64,000 bases of DNA from Meghimatium bilineatum (GCA_034231615.1 CM067309.1:39029627-39093626), one strand, 5' to 3'; positions 43,493-55,550 are shown, counted from the stretch's first letter. A program made the numbers and translations. Notes: a model not told the origin generated them from the letters alone.

Positions 43493-43645
43493 ACAGGATT
43501 GTATAGACGACCTGCCATGAAGCTTTTATAAGAAGATAACCTCAATATAAAGGCATGTCATCTACTAAGGTTTTCTGTTGCATGGGTGGTTTATCTAGTG
43601 AGCCATTGGTGAGACCCACAGACGCAACTGCATGCGCATGTTGGA
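43493..43645 (-). mobile_element. Family C head fragment
   Basis: Complement of the first ~150 bp of the 9.0-kb family C element. The 3' part is missing. Confidence 0.7.
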
Positions 43646-43879
43646 GGTATGTTGCAGCCAACCTTCGTTGCGGAGACAGTACTTAATGAGAGCAGAGAAT
43701 GAAATGCGTTATGCTGCTAACTTCAGTATTAATGTCTTGGATATAATTTTGCTGTCTGTTAAAGATAAATGAAGACGGAAAATGTTATGCGAGTTTAAGT
43801 CTCACCTCTGTTGCAACTGAGGACTTAGGCTTTTGTCAGAAAGGTCATGGGCTGTCAAGCGCCCACAGCTAAAGACGTA

Positions 43880-44142
43880 TCTTCTTCTGCGTTCGTTCTC
43901 AGACTCCTACAGATTAGCAGGATATAGATTATGGAACGCAATGCGTTGTATCGTGGGTGCAATATTTGTACATTTCGGCTTGACACATCCGACTTCAGCA
44001 TGGCTTCTGAGTTACTTTGGCCTTATATGGGACGCGTCAGTCAACTCCATCAATAACCTTCTTAGTCAAATCTTATGATATGCATGTACGGTAAACAATA
44101 CTGCTGTTCTTTACTCCCATTTAGCACTTTAAACACACAAGC
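43880..44142 (-). mobile_element. SINE-A copy
   Basis: Reverse copy beginning cttcttctgcgttcgttctc. Confidence 0.75.
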
Positions 44143-44597
44143 AGCTAATGGCCTTTTTATTAAAACAAACAGCATTTTATCGTGTGTAGCGCACCTCCCC
44201 CCCCCCGCCCCCCTCAATCGCTCCCCTACCCACCGTATTTTGTGTCGGAAACGATCTCATTCACACTTTTAGATGTTTTCTCGTTCGCAGGTTAACATTT
44301 GTATACAGAAAGTCCAGTTTCCTTGATAAATGATTACGCTTTCAGATACATCTGACAATGCCAATATGGCGCGCGCGCACACACGTTTTAAAACTTTAAA
44401 AATCATATGTTCCCAACGTGGTCTATATGGACCCCCAAGGGTGGATTTCGACCTGAAGGGAGTCCATGTCAAGCAAGAATAAAAATTGGGGATGAACGAG
44501 ACCTGATGATGTTGTTCCTCCTTCACAAGCGAAAATACACATTGGCATGAAAAACAATAAAATGTGATGAGCAAGTACCCAAAACATTTATGATTAT

Positions 44598-44690
44598 CTT
44601 CTTCTTCTTCTTCTTTCGTTCACTTGAAACATGTCTGTATCTGTAATTCTGTCTCCTTAATAAAACTCACTGTATTTTGTAGTTCATACC
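44598..44690 (-). mobile_element. LINE family N, 3' terminus only
   Basis: tttcgttcacttgaaacatg through aaactcactgtattttgtag equals the last ~90 bp of the 13.8-kb LINE with a longer (GAA)n tail. Confidence 0.75.
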
Positions 44691-44825
44691 TTGCCTCCTG
44701 GCTCCTCAGGCAATTGAGAAGGACTTCAAGTAACTGAGGTTGGGCCCTTTCGAGGTATAGGGCCCGTCACCGTCCCTGCCTGAACGTCCGCCACAGGGCA
44801 GGCACCATAACTATTTATAAATACA

Positions 44826-45000
44826 GACATGTTTCCATTGTGTTTTGTGCGTGGCATCCTGATTATCTGTGCGCTTTTTGGCTGAATGTCTCCGTCTTCA
44901 GCACTCTGCTTACTTGGGCAGGACTATGGTCCTGCTCGAGTGAGACTGCCCGACCAGTCTTAGTTTCCAGCCCCTGATGGCTGAACTAAGCCCCACATGC
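44826..45000. repeat. Interspersed repeat D, copy 1
   Basis: ttgggcaggactatggtcct, gcccgaccagtcttagtttc and cctgatggctgaactaagcc. Related copies at 50.6 and 61.1 kb. Confidence 0.7.
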
Positions 45001-45300
45001 ATCATACCATCAAGGAACAGTCGAATCGTGTTGGTGAACTTTTCGGGACATCCACATTAGGCCACGATCTTAAATAGTTCTTCGCGATTTTCAGTGTCTA
45101 ATGCCTTAGTTAGGTCGAAAAATGTGGTTTAAAGACCAAAGTTCGGTTCTTGATACTTTTCCTGTAGTTGTTTGGCAGTAAAAATGTCAACAGTACGTCT
45201 GCTATGTCGGAAACCACATTGGCTCTCTGGGAGGAGACATGTTTCAAGATGGGCTTGCAGTCTGTTTAACATAACCATAGCAAGGATCGGTTACATATGC
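44998..45300 (-). mobile_element. LINE RT core fragment (motif A)
   Basis: The minus strand reads ESQCGFRHSRRTVDIFTAKQ, LQEKYQEPN, DLTKALDTENREELFKIVA and CGCPEKFTNTIRLFLDGMM. One in-frame stop lies before the DLTKA motif. Confidence 0.8.
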
Positions 45301-45309
45301 TTCGGTGGT

Positions 45310-46330
45310 TGTCTAGGCGATGTGCATGCGGACATCGGCTATGATCCACTAGTGAAGGCTAGATAGAAGAATAGTTGGAGGAGGAAAAGTTTAGGGTTAT
45401 TAGCACTTGAATACGCCCCTGTTCTATCCAAGTGATCACTATATACGTTAAACATTATTTGATGTTTCGCCGCCCCTGTCAAAGCTTTCTGCACGAGATC
45501 TACTCTTTTTAATAAATTATATCAAAAAATTGTACATATACTCCGTTACTTTTACAATTGTCCACTCTTCAAAAAAAAACCCCGATCAAAGTGAACAACA
45601 CTTTGTCAGCTGTCAAAAACACTTTTAAAGTTAAAATGTTTAGGAATATTCATTATTATGCACCCAATGGGTCTATGGAAAACAAAAAAATTGGTAAGGG
45701 GTCTACGGGGCAACTAAATTATGTATTCACTGCTTTAAAGCAATCATAACTTTAGTTGGGTAGTGACCATTCGTGGTCGATTAACACAAATTTAACTTGA
45801 AAAATTGTCTGGCTCATTACTAGCCATGTTTCCACGAGGCTCCTGCATTTAGCAGCAATTTCCATTCAGACCGCAAATGTTCAGTTCAATATCAGATACA
45901 ATGCAGAAAATATTTAATCAATTGAAATTATGTAAATTACATGAATGTCAAACAATAACATAAAATATTCCCTGAACGCATTGTGAATTAATTGGCTATT
46001 GGTTGTAACCTAACATCATTGTATCCTGGCAGATCCGTAGATTATGTCTTTCACAGCAGATGTCAGAAATACGTATACTTATGACTCATGTAGCTCGGTG
46101 ATTCTATACACTAATTCTCCACAGCTGGTGGCGCATTTATACTCAGGTTCGTAGATAATGGTGGGGATTGGGGGGGGGGGGGGGGGGGTTAAACTCCCCC
46201 TTCTCATAGCAAATCGGAACATGACTTTTAGTGCTAAGATCTTGGCCAAGAGACGAGCCAACAGTCAAACACCCCCCCCCCCCCCGTAACGATATTTCAC
46301 TATAAGGTCAACATAATCAAATTGTTCATG
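45310..46330. other. No gene seen; poly-G and poly-C tracts
   Basis: Short frames only. A run of about 18 G (from about 46170) is followed 80 bp later by about 17 C (46271-46287). Confidence 0.5.
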
Positions 46331-46815
46331 AAATAAAGAGTCAATTGTCTATCCATCCACAAGGTGAAAGCTGGTTGGTAGCAAGCACACTTGACTTAAA
46401 GCATAGAGGTGGGAGCTGTAAGCTTCTGTTCAATACCAGATGTGATGCCTGAGTCGTACTGAGTCCGTGTTTGTGAAGAGTGGTCGTGATGTTATCGATC
46501 CATCTCTTTCTCGGTCTTCCCTTGGCTCTGTATCCGGCTGATCGTTTGTTATAAGCTCTCAGTGGTGAGTGGTTTGGGGCCATTCTCATAAGGTGACCAA
46601 ACCACTTTATCTGCTGAAGATCTATATATTCGATACAAGGCATTATTCCTACTCGTTTTCTGATATCCTGGTTTATTACTCTGTCTAGTTTGGTGACCAT
46701 TGCAGCTTTTCTCAAACACTTCATCTCACATGTGATGATTTTTCTCTGCTGCGAGGTTGTTAAATACCATGTTTGACACTGGTAACAAAGTGTTGGTATG
46801 AAATCTATAGATATT

Positions 46816-47097
46816 CTTCTTCTTCTTCTTCTGCGTTCGTTTTCAAACTCCTGCAGATTAGCAGGATGTAGTCCGGAGAACGGAATGCGTTGTGTCATGG
46901 TTTACATCATTGCTGTGATATCTGCGCCTTTCGGCCTGACACATCCGACTCAGCATGGCTTTGGGTCACTGACCCTTTATGGGATGGGACAGCCAACTCC
47001 ATCCCATAACCTCCTTAGTCGCCTTTTACGACATGAGAGGAAGGTAAACAGTGTTGATATTCTTTGCTCCCCTTTCGGGTCCCGGCAACACACGGGC
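46816..47097 (-). mobile_element. SINE-A, full length (282 bp), with 16-bp target-site duplication
   Basis: Flanked by gaaatctatagatatt at 46800-46815 and 47098-47113, exact, inside LINE sequence. It is the best boundary-defining SINE-A copy in the window. Confidence 0.95.
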
Positions 47098-47485
47098 GAA
47101 ATCTATAGATATTACTTGTCTCTTTATGTCCATATTGATCTTTGGATGCAGGAGTAATGTTGAAAGTTGAAATGACACTGTGTTTGCTTTCCGGCACATT
47201 GATTCTATTTCATTGTCTAGTTTCCCATTTTCTGAAGAAAAAAAACACTTCTTAAATATTAAAATTATTTTGTTGGTTTCACTGCCGAATCATCTATTGT
47301 GATATCTATTGTTGTTGGTGACTTGCTGATTTTCATAACATCCGTCTTTTGTATGTTGATTTTCATGTTATACTTCTTACAAGCTGTTGACAGTATAAAT
47401 ATATATATATATATATGCGGATTTGCATATTCTCTACGTTTATATATATCAAGGTTTGATCGTCGGCGAATAGTTCATTGATTTC

Positions 47486-47600
47486 ACTTGTGTTCACTAT
47501 TGTTCACTTGTGTCCACTATTGTTCACTTGTGTTCACTATTGTTCACTTGTGTTCACTATTGTTCACTTGTGTCCACTATTGTTCACTTGTGTTCTACTG
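47486..47600. repeat. About 20-bp tandem repeat
   Basis: The unit tgttcacttgtgttcactat repeats about 6 times within the LINE. Confidence 0.9.
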
Positions 47601-47726
47601 AGTTGTCTGCGTTGTTTATATTTTCCTCTTTTAGAATAATAGCTTCTTTCGTTATTCTATCCATATAGATATTGAAAAGTAAAGGCAAAGTACGCATCCT
47701 GTCTGATCCCTGATTTAGTTTCAAAT

Positions 47727-48950
47727 TGTTTGTTTGTTTGTTTTTCGTTCGCTCCATTGTAACCATCACGGATATCCGTGCGATTTCCGCCGGGAGCGTG
47801 ATTACGTTGTGCCACCGTTATGCGCCTTGTAGGACTAGCACATTCTTATTTCGGCATGCCTTGACAATTCGGGTGGGCTACCCTTAGCCTGTGACAGCAT
47901 CTATATCTGTCTCCAGGCACGCGTAGTGGTGACTTTTCGCCCAGACGATTTTTGCTCTCGTCTGACGCGCACAAGGTGTTCCACTATCTATGAACTTGCC
48001 TCGTGTAATTGGACGTGCTGTGCCTGTGCCCATTGGGTACTGAACCGTTTCTCATCCGTGAGCCTGGTTCCTTAAGGGGAAGAACTCAACAGAGGAGTTG
48101 GACCCTGGCTCTTTCGCCCTCTTAGCCGAGGTGTCATTCACCGACATCGTGTACCCCTTGTCCAAGTTCGAGTCTCACACCACGCGTTTGAGAGCAAGGC
48201 GTTCTCGAGCTGAGCGTCCTTGTCCCAATAGCGCCTGAGCCCATCAGGTACTGAACCCTTTCTCTCTGCAAGTGTACATCCGTTATAGGAAACCTTGACA
48301 GTAGAGTTGCGCCAGGACTACCATCGTTGTCCCTTTCTTGCCTAAGCCCATCGGGTACAGAACCCTTTCTCTTCGCGAGCATATTTCCGGTTTAGGAAGG
48401 CTCGACATAAGAGTTGGGTTAGGTCTTCTTGCTTTACCAAACGCCAATGGATGGGTCTGGGTCTCTGCCTGTAAGGAACACGGGTAACTAGAAGCTCGTC
48501 TCGAGCTGACGGAGCTTGTAGTTCTCCTTTCCTAGGGACTTTTCACGTTATATTTGCAGTTCGCGCTGCCCTCTAGCGCTGTTCTGCCCTTTCATTGTTT
48601 CATTGTACTCGGTATGAAATATATTTGTCTCTCGCCATGCATCTTAAATTTTACATTGGCCGCCCCTCCAATGTTCGGACTGGACTGACTTGCTTCACTG
48701 TATGTCGACAGTGTCGCTATATGTGGTGATGCTGGTGGTGTCGGGGATATTGTCTGTCTCTTGTGCAGTCAAATCTCTTTCCATCTGCTACCTCCACATT
48801 ATCGAACACGATCCCCAAATGATTTGGCCAGAATCAGCTCGAGCTGCTGTATTTCTGTTTCCAGGGTGCACCGCGTGGAGGTACATTTGGGATCTTGGTT
48901 ATCTGCTAACCCTGGGTCCGCCTAGAGCAATGCGTTCCCTTTGCACCCCT
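47727..48950 (-). mobile_element. SINE-E long form: 1.2-kb non-coding retroposon nested in the LINE
   Basis: Bounded by agtttcaaat at 47717-47726 and 48951-48960, exact. The minus strand starts aggggtgcaaagggaacg and ends cgaacgaaaaacaaacaaac, a (CAAA)n tail. It contains three degenerate ~105-bp internal repeats at about 48028-48440, each with a gcccat..ggtac..gaacc core. No convincing coding frame is seen. Its 3' 120 bp equals the short copy at 34.75 kb. Confidence 0.85.
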
Positions 48951-49444
48951 AGTTTCAAATGTTTCGGCTGTCCAATCTGCTGTTCTCACTGCACTTATGC
49001 AAATTTTGTATAGTACGTTTGTGTTATCTAATAGCTGACCATTGATGACCATTAACATCTCTAAAGTTTCACAGAGAGTATTCATATCTACTCTTTCGAA
49101 TGCCTCTTCCAGGTCTATAAATATACTGTTGCTATCTTGATTGTGTACAATAGCTTTTTCACTTAGTTATCTCAGTGTGAATACTGCGTCGGTGCAGCTA
49201 GCCCCTCTTCTAAAACCAAATGTACACACAAAAAAAGAATTCTAAAAAAAAATGGCCCAATGACCTTTTGTTTAGGGGAACACTCCCAGCCCCCTTTCCA
49301 TAAGAGAAACATATATACGGCCATGTTTCTACTAGTGCTACATTTAATGCCAATTTCCTCAAATCGCTGTTGTAAAACACAGAGTCTATCTCCTGCGTGC
49401 ATGCATGAAGCAGCGTCAGTACATCTTCTTTATCGTCTGTTAAC

Positions 49445-49685
49445 TCTCTGTCTATAGATGCAAGTCAGTCTGGTAACTCTCTGTCTATAGATGCAAGTCA
49501 ATCTGTTAACTTTGTCTATAGATGCAAGTCAATCTGTTAACTTTGTCTATAGATGCAAGTCAGTCTGTTAATTCTTTGTTTACAGATACATATCAGCCTG
49601 TTAACTCACTGTCTATAGATGCATGTCAGTATGTTAACTCTTTGTCTATAGATGCAAGACAGTCGGTTAGCTCGCTACCGCATAT
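49445..49685. repeat. About 31-bp tandem repeat, about 8 copies
   Basis: The unit gtctatagatgcaagtcagt plus ctgttaactct varies in length. Confidence 0.88.
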
Positions 49686-49744
49686 GTATGCACACAGATA
49701 AATATGTGCTACTTATCGCCAATACTGGGCCCTTACTAGTTCAG

Positions 49745-50100
49745 GGTGTACATAATGGGACTACTGTCTTTTCCTCATGGATGTCATAAGAGACGAATAC
49801 GGAAAGTTAGGGATCTGTTGACAACCTGTCACCTGTGGAAAATTTGTCACTGCATGTATTGGCTTGATTTCTTACTTTTATTTCCTGTACATGATCCCCA
49901 TGGGATGACAAAGAGATGCAGACCAGCAGACTTCTAGGTGACAGGGGAATGTGTCAGTAGATCTGACAGAAGAATTATGAGTTAGTCAACCCAGAAGTAT
50001 ATTGTACTCATCTAGCAGGACTTGCGGATTCTAGGATGACGATGCTGCTGCGCTAAAATGTCTTATTTCGGGGACTAAATATGCATACATAAACATCCTC
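49745..50100. repeat. Interspersed repeat G, copy 1
   Basis: gagatgcagaccagcagac, ttctaggtgacaggggaat and gactaaatatgcatacataa recur at 57.8-58.1 kb. Confidence 0.65.
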
Positions 50101-50261
50101 ACACCTGATCATGCCTTTGAAACACCAAACCTTATAGAAATTCAGTTGTCACGTCGGTGACTTTTTCCTCTCGTTCGCAGTTCGACATGTCTACACAGCA
50201 AGTCCGGTTTTCGTAATAAATTCTGCTGTATTTGATAGCTCATCAGTGTTCCCCGTCGACT

Positions 50262-50538
50262 GTGTGTTGCCGGGCCCAAAAGGGGAGCAAAGAATAGCAA
50301 CACTATTTACCTTCCATGCATGTCGTACGAGGCGACTAAGGAGGTTATGGGATGGAGTTGGCGGTTCCATCCCATATAGGGTCAGTGACCCAAAGCCATG
50401 CTGAGGTCGGATGTGTCAGGCCGAAATGCGCAGATATCGCAGCAATGCTGTAAACCATGATACAACGCATTCCGTTCTCCTGACTACATCCTGCTAATCT
50501 GAAGGAGTTTGAGAACGAACGCAGAAGAAGAAGAAGAA
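50262..50538 (+). mobile_element. SINE-A copy with target-site duplication
   Basis: Forward copy with a long (GAA)n tail. Flanks gtgttccccgt and gtgctccccgt. Confidence 0.88.
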
Positions 50539-50574
50539 GTGCTCCCCGTACAACTTTCTGTGGGCTAGACTGGT

Positions 50575-50765
50575 TGCATGATATCATGGTTGAAGGTACG
50601 CCTCATGGTCTGATATCTCTGACTTCAGCACTTGTGCCCTTTGGGCAGGACTGTGGTCCTGCTGGATATTAGGGCAGTCCCGACCAATCTTAGTTTTCAG
50701 CCGCTGTTGGCTGTACTAAACCCCATCTCCACTTCAAGGAGTTGGCCTCGATGTGGGATTCCTTA
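50575..50765. repeat. Interspersed repeat D, copy 2
   Basis: gcaggactgtggtcctgctg, cgaccaatcttagttttcag and cttcaaggagttggcctcga. Confidence 0.75.
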
Positions 50766-51105
50766 TACTAAAAGTCATGTTCTGATTTGCTAAGATTGAG
50801 CACCCTTAACCCCGCCCCCCCGCCCACTATCTACGGGCTGTAAAACAACTGTTATATGTCACGCCTAGTGTCACATTATACACGGTTCAGATAAACAATA
50901 TTACTTCACTAAAAATAGAATTTAACTCCGAATAAAAACAATGAATGCACAAATGATAAGAAATAATCAATGTTATGTATATGAAAAGAAAAAAAAATTT
51001 TTTTTACTTTGCGGCCACGATGGGACATTTATCAAGAAACACACCACAAATATACATATTGAATTAAAAATAGCAAACCAGAACGTCTATCACTGAATAT
51101 AGTAT

Positions 51106-51252
51106 ATTCAGCCGAAGACGGATGTATTGCGCCATTGGCGCAAATAAAACGGTGACACAACTGGATTACATCCTGCTGGAAATCTAGTTGGATCATTGTC
51201 CTGCTATAAGAGAGATCCAGTGGAAGTTTGAGAATGAAAGCTGAAGAAGAAG
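51106..51252 (+). mobile_element. SINE-B copy with target-site duplication
   Basis: Flanked by gaatatagtatat on both sides. The tail is (GAA)n. Confidence 0.85.
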
Positions 51253-51536
51253 AAGAAGAATATAGTATATGTATCAATGGCAACAGACGGGAAACGCACA
51301 GTGCTCAGAGGTGAACTTAACTTGGTTCACGTGCATACGTGCACATTCAAATCTGTCATAAGAAATCCCTCTATTAAACGGACGCTGTTTTCAGTGAAAA
51401 TATGTTCGTTTCATTGATTTTTTGCTGAAAAACATGTTACATATGCACAGATTAAGCAGAAAATGTCTAATGCTTAACGAAGATAATTTGTCGTCAGATC
51501 GTCATAATATTACTTCGGACAAGTTCATGGTTGCTA

Positions 51537-52330
51537 TGATCTCATATTCAGTATGTCTTTCAGCATGTGATAAACTGACTGTTCTGATCTCATATTCAGT
51601 ATGTCTTTCAGCATGTGATAACTTGACTGTTCTGATCTCATATTCAGTATGTCTTTCAGCATGTGATAAACTGACTGTTCTGATCTCATATTCAGTATGT
51701 CTTTCAGCATGTGATAAACTGACTGTTCTGATCTCATATTCAGTATGTCTTTCAGCATGTGATAAACTGACTGTTCTGATCTCATATTCAGTATGTCTTT
51801 CAGCATGTGATAAACTGACTGTTCTGATCTCATATATGTCTTTCAGCATGTGATAAACTGACTGTTCTGATCTCATATTCAGTATGTCTTTCAGCATGTG
51901 ATAAACTGACTGTTCTGATCTCATATTCAGTATGTCTTTCAGCATGTGATAAACTGACTGTTCTGATCTCATATTCAGTATGTCTTTCAGTATGTGATAA
52001 ACTGACTGTTCTGATCTCATATTCAGTATGTCTTTCAGCATGTGATAAACTGACTGTTCTGATCTCATATTCAGTATGTCTTTCAGCATGTGATAAACTG
52101 ACTGTTCTGATCTCATATATGTCTTTCAGCATGTGATAAACTGACTGTTCTGATCTCATATTCAGTATGTCTTTCAGCATGTGATAAACTGACTGTTCTG
52201 ATCTCATATTCAGTATGTCTTTCAGCATGTGATAAACTGACTGTTCTGATCTCATATTCAGTATGTCTTTCAGCATGTGATAAACTGACTGTTCTGATAT
52301 CATATTCAGTATGTCTTTCAGCATGTGATA
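51537..52330. repeat. 48-bp satellite, about 16-17 copies
   Basis: The unit tctcatattcagtatgtctt plus tcagcatgtgataaactgac plus tgttctga. Two units share the same short internal deletion (tctcatatatgtctttcag), suggesting higher-order duplication. It generates long spurious frames on both strands. Confidence 0.97.
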
Positions 52331-52339
52331 ACTGACTAT

Positions 52340-54080
52340 TCTAGTTCTGTGTTGGTTGATAACTCTTTTATTAAATTCCTAGATGCCTCTCTCCCAGGTC
52401 GTGCATTGTAGCCATAGACATGGAAGAAATACACCACATAGGCCCTCATCTTCCAACTGGTCCAACCCAAAGTACACGAGTGCGGTATTTTGTATTAGGA
52501 TTCATCCGAATTCAACATTGGTGTAGCTTCAGTAGACGCAAAAATGCTCATCGTCCCTTCCAATGATTAAACATTTCGTAGGCTAAACATTGCATCAGCA
52601 AGAAACTCCACCTGTTAACTTGTTGTGTTTTTAATTATTTCTGTAGCAAGCGCACACAAATGTAGGCCTATAGTTATTTACTATAAACATTACAGATAAT
52701 CGTTATTGACGCCAACAAATTTTAGCGTACATATTCCCCTCTGAGCGGAAACGTTCATTGGTTGCTTAAGACATAACCTTTGATATTGTAGTATCCATTG
52801 TATTGTGCATTCAGACGCTGGCTGGTAGGTGGGTAGGGAATGAATTTATCTCTCCTTTGAAGAGACGCATCTCTTTCAACCAGTGGACAAATTTCAAGTA
52901 GGCTATATCAGGACGCACAACCAAAAAATATTAGAGGTAACAAAGACGCCATAGATTTTGTAAGACCAACCATACGCTAGAAATAATTTATGATGGTGTC
53001 AATATTCGCAGAAAACGGAAATTCCCTATCTGTACCGAGCATTTTCGCAAAAAAAGAAGAGCATACGTCTGGTGCTGCATTCATCATCATTAAGTGCCGT
53101 CTCTGCAACGAAGATTGGTTGAAACAGACCTCCAACATCCCATGCATGTTGTCTTGGTGATACAATCTGCTAGACTAGAACCTGTTCATATCTTGATGTT
53201 ACCCTTCCACTTGTACCTCTACCTACGTCGTGCTCGTCTCCTCTCGACTTTACCCTCAAGTAAATATTTTATTAATTTTTATTAAACTAATTAATATTGG
53301 ATAGGGATTTCTGGTGGGGAAAAAGGGGGTGGGGGAGCTTCACCTACTACAAAACTCAGTGTCTCCACAGCAAAAATCCACGCTACGCCACCGGAATTCA
53401 GAAAACGTATTGATTGAAATATGCGGGACGAATATGCCGGTTGATCTGACCTTATTTTAATTCGTCTGCAGCTTTCTGATTTATTTTACTTAATCTTAGT
53501 TACACCCATTTCTGGTTAAATTGTCAAACATTGAATTCTAAACGAAAACCTGACTGTAACGGAAAACTGTCAACAGTCCTTGCTGTTCTGCGTTCCACGA
53601 CAGATTTTACTTAGCGTTCTGGATATGGTCCTGAAATTATCCATGACGTGTTTCACAGCATAATCAAATGTAGCGTTTAGTCAATATTTCAGTTGGTTGG
53701 TTGGTGGCTAAGGTCAGAGCCAGCCGTAGATTTAAGGAGATGATTTTACTTCTTTAAAAAACCACAAGTTCGTTCGTGTGTAATTTCCACTTTTTGCTAC
53801 GAATTTGTATGATCCTTTTTCGTGGAAAAATAGTCAAAGGAGGGATCTTACCGCTTGTTTTTTTCTAGCTAAATCCCTAGTACTAAAAGTCATGTTATTG
53901 TTGAGGTGGGGGTGGTGTGAGTGGGGGAGGTGGGTTGATTGGTCCATTAACTGCTGCGGATTTCTGTAAGGAAATCTATCTATCTATTGTCATTTCCGCT
54001 TGTGCCGCTAGGTGTCGTGGATGGAAGTTGGAGTCGGTCGTCTGTCTTTTGGTCATTTGGGTCACATTGTACATGTTCAA
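52340..54080. other. No gene recognised
   Basis: Short frames at 52977-53165 (-) and 53094-53285 (+) are unrecognised. I see no splice-supported exon chain. Confidence 0.4.
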
Positions 54081-54089
54081 CGCGTGTCT

Positions 54090-54355
54090 CTGTAAGTAAA
54101 GTAACCCATAGCATGTATTAATGCCGTAGGGGTGTGAGATGTTAGCGATCTCAGATTTCAGTGTCTCTGCAAATGAGGGCGGTAGCCATCTCTTCTCCCT
54201 CGTATTCTTTACTTTCCGGATCAATCCGGTACCCATTTAAGGCTGGATCGACCCGGGAGCCGTTGCGATCTAACATTTTCGCCTCAACTGGAGAATGAAC
54301 ACAGCACCACTCATATGCGAAGCCAGTGCGCTAAACACTGGGGTACGTGGCTCCC
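54090..54355 (-). mobile_element. tRNA-derived SINE, second copy
   Basis: Same element as 3667-3942. Short flanks gtgtct on both sides suggest a target-site duplication. The A/B boxes are slightly decayed. Confidence 0.85.
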
Positions 54356-54359
54356 TCAG

Positions 54360-54520
54360 TGTCTAAATTTCTTTGATTGTCTCCGCCTATCAAATACGCG
54401 GTCTTCCTCGTGTCTCGTAGCCCGATCTTATGTTGTTGTATGCATGAGGGTTGCATGGTTCCATTCTTATAATGTGGACAAACCACCTGGTTTTCTGTCG
54501 CTCGACGTAGTGTTTTGACT
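54360..54520 (-). mobile_element. LINE C-terminal fragment
   Basis: The minus strand reads KTRWFVHIIRMEPCNPHAYN then GYETRGRPRI. Confidence 0.65.
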
Positions 54521-54599
54521 TGATATGGCCTTTACTTATTTCCCGATATTTTCATTTCCCAGTGCTCTCTTCTGTTGACATTTATAGCTTTCCCCAAAC

Positions 54600-54748
54600 A
54601 TCTTCTTCAGCGTTCATTCTCAGATCTCTGTTGCGGCAGAACAATGGCCCTACTAGATTTCCAGAAGGATATAGTCCAGAAAATGGAAATTTGTTGTATC
54701 GCCGTTTTATTTGCGTCAACGGCCCAACACATTAGCTTTCAGCTGAAT
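54600..54748 (-). mobile_element. SINE-B copy
   Basis: cttcttcagcgttcattctc to cacattagctttcagc. Confidence 0.75.
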
Positions 54749-55352
54749 CTCAAACATCTCATTACACACACACACTATGATCGTTTTCGCTAGTATCTTT
54801 GTCAAGCGACATCTTTGACATTGATAACACATTGCTGGTATAATAATATTGTTTATCAATTGCTGTTTTGTAGATATGCAAGATTGTCATGCGCAGCGAC
54901 TATCTAAAATTTGGATTAAAAAACCGAAAGATGTGGTCGTTTCTACTTGTATTGTACCGCGGCGGATGAATCAAAGCATTGACCACATGACATCTTGTTT
55001 GAGTCTCTCCTATCGAGTTTGCCATCCTCTGTAAAGACATTTTCTAGACAATTTAACTCTTAGGACCTGATTTGTAAGGTAATATAATAATATAAATTCG
55101 TAGGAGAGATACTTTTGTCAAGCCCCCCCCCCCCCCCGAGAGTCCAGTTTGATTATATTAGGACGTATGTCAGGAACATTCTTCTTCTTCTTCGATATTC
55201 AATACAATGTAACTGTGTGAAACGTAGCAACAATTGTACTTACGTAAAACACAGTTTATATAATCGCTTCACTCAGACACGACAGACTATAACTAAAACT
55301 AGTGGGTAATGATGCGCACACAAGAAAACATACAAACTACAATTCACAAAAT

Positions 55353-55550
55353 ATCTTCTTCTGCGTACGTTCTCAAACTACTGCAGATTAGCAGGATGTA
55401 GTCCGGAATGCGTTGTGTCATGCGTTGATTTACATAATTGGTGCGATAACTGAGTCTTTCGGCGTCTTTTTGGACATATCCCACTTCAGCATGACTTTGA
55501 CCATATATGGGATGGGACAGCCAACAACCTCCTCAAGTCAACTCTTGATG
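55353..55550 (-). mobile_element. SINE-A copy, diverged
   Basis: ctgcagattagcaggatgta and gatgggacagccaac in reverse SINE-A order. Confidence 0.7.

Larger units (their letters stand above)
46390..49225 (-). mobile_element. LINE RT fragment carrying two nested insertions
   Basis: The minus strand reads FGFRRGASCTDAVFTLR, then IFIDLEEAFERVDMNTL (motif A) and ISAVRTADWTAETFET. After a 1.2-kb insert it continues SGIRQ, PLLFNIYMDRI (motif B) and LFADDQTLI (motif C). After a SINE-A it gives CQTWYLTTSQQ, IKWFGHLMRM and KGRPRKRWIDNI. Several frameshifts are present. It lacks the endonuclease part. Confidence 0.85.

Noticed and set aside
47880-48950. LTR-like block with direct repeats and a tggccgccc word resembling a primer-binding site
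   Set aside because: The segment is bounded by 10-bp target-site duplications and ends in (CAAA)n together with SINE-E, so it is a LINE-dependent retroposon. No terminal repeat pair exists.
48690-49013. 107-codon plus-strand frame with a hydrophobic start
   Set aside because: It spans the boundary of the SINE-E insertion and antisense LINE RT sequence; not a gene.
51422-52324. Overlapping long frames on both strands (up to 204 codons)
   Set aside because: By-products of the 48-bp satellite; several frames are open and the peptides are pure repeats.
52977-53285. Overlapping 62- and 63-codon frames on opposite strands
   Set aside because: Neither has recognisable motifs, flanking splice logic or start context; likely chance.
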